64,000 bases of DNA from Halorhabdus salina. GTDB taxonomy: Archaea > Halobacteriota > Halobacteria > Halobacteriales > Haloarculaceae. Below are positions 61,637 through 64,000 of the stretch, in pieces (within the stretch, counting starts at the first letter, position 1; the number at the start of each line of letters is the position of its first letter). A model generated the notes under the pieces. That model worked only from the letters and a program-made list of their open reading frames with translations, was not told the DNA's origin and ran no database searches. The stretch covers positions 82,038 through 146,037 of the forward strand of contig NZ_JACDNP010000006.1 in assembly GCF_013839425.1 (NCBI RefSeq), read 5' to 3'. A program made the translations under genes and the position numbers.

Positions 61637-62887
61637 GTGGATGAAAAAAGTAATCGCAAATATTGGCTGATTGTGATATTTGCGTTCGTCGGAATAAGCG
61701 GTGCGATCATTCAGGCGCGTGGTGAGCTGATGACGTCCTTCGAGTCCCACTTTGTCGTCGGGAAGGGGCTACTCGGATTCGTGACGCCGGCCGGGACTGT
61801 CGGCTTCGTCGCGGCGATGTTGTGGGTTGGCCCCGCCAGCGGTCGGCTTGATCTGCGCCGATATCTTCTCTTTGGCACGGGGCTGACTGCAGTCTCGCTG
61901 CTCGGGTTGGCTCTGATCGGTGACGGGCGACTATTCTCGGTGTCCGGGGTGGCCCAATCGGGCGATCGAGCGCTATTCGGACTGTTTTTGGCGTTTATCG
62001 CCGTACGGAGCCTGGGAACCGGCGTTTTCCGAGCGCTGGATCGGCCCGCCTTGAGCCACCTCTTTCCCGAGGGCCGGTCACGTATCTTCAGCCTCCAAGA
62101 GATGACTTGGGCCATCGGCGCGACTACCGGCCCGTTGCTCGTCGTCGGGTTGACCGAGTACCTGGGGCTGGCCTGGCAAGCGACTTACGTCGTCCTCGCG
62201 AGCCTTTGTGCCCCTGTGTTCGTCCTCCTGTGGCGACTCGATTCCCCTGACGGGTCGGACAACGAGGACTCCTTTGGCCTCCGAGACATCCGTTCGGTGT
62301 TGAGCCAGCCCAGCGTGTACGGCATGGCCCTCGCGTTGGTCGTCGTTGGCGGGATCGAAAGCGGATTCTTCACCTGGCTTGCGATCTACGCCGACGAAAC
62401 CGCGACGATCAGCGGCAACCTGGCGAACCTGACACTGTCCATCTACCTGGCTGCGTACGTCCCGGGCCGGCTGACCTTCAGTTATCTGACCGAGCGCTTT
62501 CGCTTCACCCACTTCTTGATCGGCATTAGTGCGATCTTGCTGGCCCTGCTGTATATCGCGTTCGTCCACGCCAGTGGCCCCGCGTTCCTGGCGCTGATCT
62601 TCGTCATCGGCTATTTCATCTCCGGGCTCTTTCCGACGCTCATCTCCATGGGCATCGAGGCCAATCCATCCTTCACCGGGCCCGTCAATGCCATCGCCAA
62701 CATCGCCGCCCAGGCTGGGTTCTTTACCGTCCCAGTGATCATCGGTGTGGTCGCCGCGCGGACGACACTCCAGACAGCGATGCTCCTTCAGATTGTCCTG
62801 GCAGCACTGTTGGCGATGATACTCATCGCGCTCAGACTCGGGCCACTCCGGACCGAAAAAGCAGAGACACACGGCACCGGAACCTAA
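61637..62887 (+). CDS. MFS transporter
   Basis: A 416-residue membrane protein with twelve hydrophobic helices and a central loop after helix 6 (RLDSPDGSDNEDSFGLRD). The N-terminal helix IVIFAFVGISGAIIQARGEL and the second-half FLIGISAILLALLYIAFV suit the major facilitator superfamily. Substrate cannot be read. It starts with GTG at 61637 and is divergent from hypF, with a shared gap of 125 bases; a nickel or sugar link is not shown. Confidence 0.87.
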   Translation: MDEKSNRKYWLIVIFAFVGISGAIIQARGELMTSFESHFVVGKGLLGFVTPAGTVGFVAAMLWVGPASGRLDLRRYLLFGTGLTAVSLLGLALIGDGRLFSVSGVAQSGDRALFGLFLAFIAVRSLGTGVFRALDRPALSHLFPEGRSRIFSLQEMTWAIGATTGPLLVVGLTEYLGLAWQATYVVLASLCAPVFVLLWRLDSPDGSDNEDSFGLRDIRSVLSQPSVYGMALALVVVGGIESGFFTWLAIYADETATISGNLANLTLSIYLAAYVPGRLTFSYLTERFRFTHFLIGISAILLALLYIAFVHASGPAFLALIFVIGYFISGLFPTLISMGIEANPSFTGPVNAIANIAAQAGFFTVPVIIGVVAARTTLQTAMLLQIVLAALLAMILIALRLGPLRTEKAETHGTGT

Positions 62888-62940
62888 CGATCAGTGAGTG
62901 TGGTCGTGTGACTGACCGTGCGAAGTCCCCGCGACCTCGA

Positions 62941-63159
62941 TCAACCGTCGCGGGCTTCGAGTGCTTTCACGTCTTTGGCATGGACCTCGCGATCGTCAGG
63001 CAGTGCCTCGATGCAATCGTGACAGAGAAAGTGTTCGGTCCCGTCGGCGAGTTCCAGCGTCATCCCGCCGGTGGCCGACTGGTCCGTACTCCACATATTG
63101 CCGATCCCGCCGGCGATCCGTACCTCGCGGCCACAGCCGTCACAGGGGTCGGTCGTCAT
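62941..63159 (-). CDS. Small zinc-finger protein (DUF7561-like)
   Basis: A 72-residue protein: MTTDPCDGCGREVRIAGGIG, then LELADGTEHFLCHDCIEALP. Two CxxC pairs hold one zinc. It suits a haloarchaeal CPxCG-type group named DUF7561. The ATG at 63159 was chosen. It lies downstream of the 99-residue gene on the same strand, with 42 bases between. Confidence 0.72.
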   Translation of the reverse strand: MTTDPCDGCGREVRIAGGIGNMWSTDQSATGGMTLELADGTEHFLCHDCIEALPDDREVHAKDVKALEARDG

Positions 63160-63201
63160 GCGTTCTGTTCGGGGCCCAACGCGCAAAAAGCGTCCGCCCG
63201 G

Positions 63202-63501
63202 TCACGTCTCAGGGTCGTCCGGGTCGGGAATCTGCTGGCCCTCGAAGCCGGGGTCGACGTATTCCTCGCGCTCAGCTTCCTCGATTAGCGCCCAATCCTC
63301 GAGTTCGGGTTCGGTAGAGGAGCCATCGAGTTGCTCGAACCAGTAGACGAAATCGTCGATCTCGAATCGGAATGCGAAATCCGCGACAGTTACCGCGTCA
63401 CCCTCGTCGGTTTCGAGGACGTCGCCGATACCAAACTCGGCGTATCGCGAGAACTCGATCGCCAGGTTGTGCTTGCGGTTCTCGGGGAAGTTCGCGGTCA
63501 T
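63202..63501 (-). CDS. Haloarchaeal hypothetical protein, acidic
   Basis: A 99-residue acidic protein. The segments NFPENRKHNLAIEFSRYAEF, EIDDFVYWFEQLDGSS and WALIEEAEREEYVDPGFEGQ are haloarchaeal in composition but show no family motif that I can name. The start at 63501 fits. It is followed on the same strand by the zinc-finger gene. Confidence 0.6.
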   Translation of the reverse strand: MTANFPENRKHNLAIEFSRYAEFGIGDVLETDEGDAVTVADFAFRFEIDDFVYWFEQLDGSSTEPELEDWALIEEAEREEYVDPGFEGQQIPDPDDPET

Positions 63502-63522
63502 TGGTTGCCGTTCAACCGCTGG

Positions 63523-63789
63523 TCAGTAAGCGTTTTCGACGCGGGCCAACCGGCCGCTGTAATCCCGGTGCGATCGCACACCCTGTTGGGTGAAGCGGCC
63601 GTCCGAGAGGACTGTAACCGCGAACTGTGGCCAGCACGGCAATATCTCGGATCCGAAGATGCTGGCGGCACCCAAAAGCAGTGTGATCTTGATACCCCAG
63701 GTGGTCAGCAACAGCATGATAGGTGTGACTACCAGAGCCAGGGCCCAGACATCTGAGAACACGGGACCGCGTCGATACCAAAGTAACAC
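63523..63789 (-). CDS. Possible small membrane protein near the right edge
   Basis: The frame has two hydrophobic segments (VWALALVVTPIMLLLTTWG and ITLLLGAASIFG) and then a basic tail. Third-codon GC is high, so it may be real. A TATA-like stretch at about 63793-63801 is too close for the ATG at 63789 and would favour an internal start such as the GTG at 63762. No family is recognised. Confidence 0.4.
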   Translation of the reverse strand: MLLWYRRGPVFSDVWALALVVTPIMLLLTTWGIKITLLLGAASIFGSEILPCWPQFAVTVLSDGRFTQQGVRSHRDYSGRLARVENAY

Positions 63790-63898
63790 TCATATATTAT
63801 GTAAGCGTGTCGCAAGGAGATACTTCCCTGGGACCAACATAGACAAACTGCTTCAGACACCCATAAAATATATGTAGAATGGGTGATATAATGGGGTA
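63790..63898. other. AT-rich intergenic region
   Basis: This short gap has many AT-rich words (CATATATTATGTAAG, ATAAAATATATG) and lies between the possible membrane gene and the frame starting at 63899. It probably contains promoters for both. The composition resembles that of the island near 45 kb. Confidence 0.4.
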
Positions 63899-64000
63899 AT
63901 GGAAGACAAAACAGAAGCCTACCTGATTGTTGGCGTATATTTATCTATATTATCAATCTTGTTTAAACTTCCTCCGGGCAATAGGGGGGTATCGACTATT
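63899..64000 (+). CDS. Open frame cut by the window edge (membrane start)
   Basis: Beginning at ATG 63899 the frame reads MEDKTEAYLIVGVYLSILSI then LFKLPPGNRGVSTI and stays open to the end. It has one hydrophobic segment and AT-rich codons. The rest is outside the window, so neither length nor family can be judged. Confidence 0.4.
   Translation, partial: MEDKTEAYLIVGVYLSILSILFKLPPGNRGVSTI

Overview
The window is a contiguous stretch of a haloarchaeal chromosome (class Halobacteria). The proteins are very acidic, the genes are GC-rich, many starts look leaderless behind AT-rich TATA boxes, and marker families fit: an archaeal alanyl-tRNA synthetase start, RFC small subunit, a SAMP2-like ubiquitin-like protein, the GTP cyclohydrolase MptA, archaeal aIF1, HTH_10/Bat-type regulators and many small CPxCG zinc-finger proteins. 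Cytochrome bd oxidase, a bacterial-anaerobe-type glycerol-3-phosphate dehydrogenase operon, HypF, LarB and a Gfo6-type xylose dehydrogenase suggest a sugar-using, oxygen-flexible member such as Halorhabdus or a relative. The genus is inference only.

Layout. 0-7 kb: alaS start, a soluble PAS chemotaxis transducer, rfcS, SAMP2-GNAT, membrane proteins and a UvrD-type helicase. 7-11 kb: a decayed IS1341-type TnpB element with a structured right end, next to a divergent Rnl3 RNA ligase/PIN partner pair. 11-22 kb: energy and housekeeping genes (pntA1-pntA2-pntB transhydrogenase, PrsW-like protease, FAD oxidoreductase, pdxT, cydAB, trkH, hisE, NOG1-like GTPase). 22-26 kb: SIMPL and DUF389 membrane proteins, a Zn-ribbon pair and engB. 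26-30 kb: a hairpin-rich intergenic element, then the three-gene GlpA-like/GlpB-like/DUF1667 operon and aIF1. 30-41 kb: a moxR-DUF58-transglutaminase operon, a receiver protein, xylose dehydrogenase, a long metallo-beta-lactamase protein and an MrfA/YprA-type helicase.

41-48 kb is the accessory part. It holds Bat-type and PAS-kinase signalling genes, three overlapping tiny zinc-finger genes (the last only 33 codons), an AT-rich divergent pair (a 59-residue membrane peptide and a winged-helix membrane protein), a hairpin-rich repeat, an intact TnpB, and a tRNA-Ile whose 3' end is duplicated 137 bp away as at an integration site. 48-64 kb returns to core genes: FxsA, PiT phosphate transporter, mptA, a methyltransferase, glmM, a DUF1931 histone-fold protein, larB, a GIY-YIG protein, hypF, an MFS transporter and small zinc-finger proteins. 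The right edge becomes AT-rich again and cuts an open reading frame.

All functions are assigned from recognised motifs and remembered family features; no database search was run. The most distinctive places are the 43.8-47.8 kb accessory region, the two copies of the hairpin-rich intergenic element, the RNA ligase/PIN pair and the bacterial-type glycerol-3-phosphate operon.
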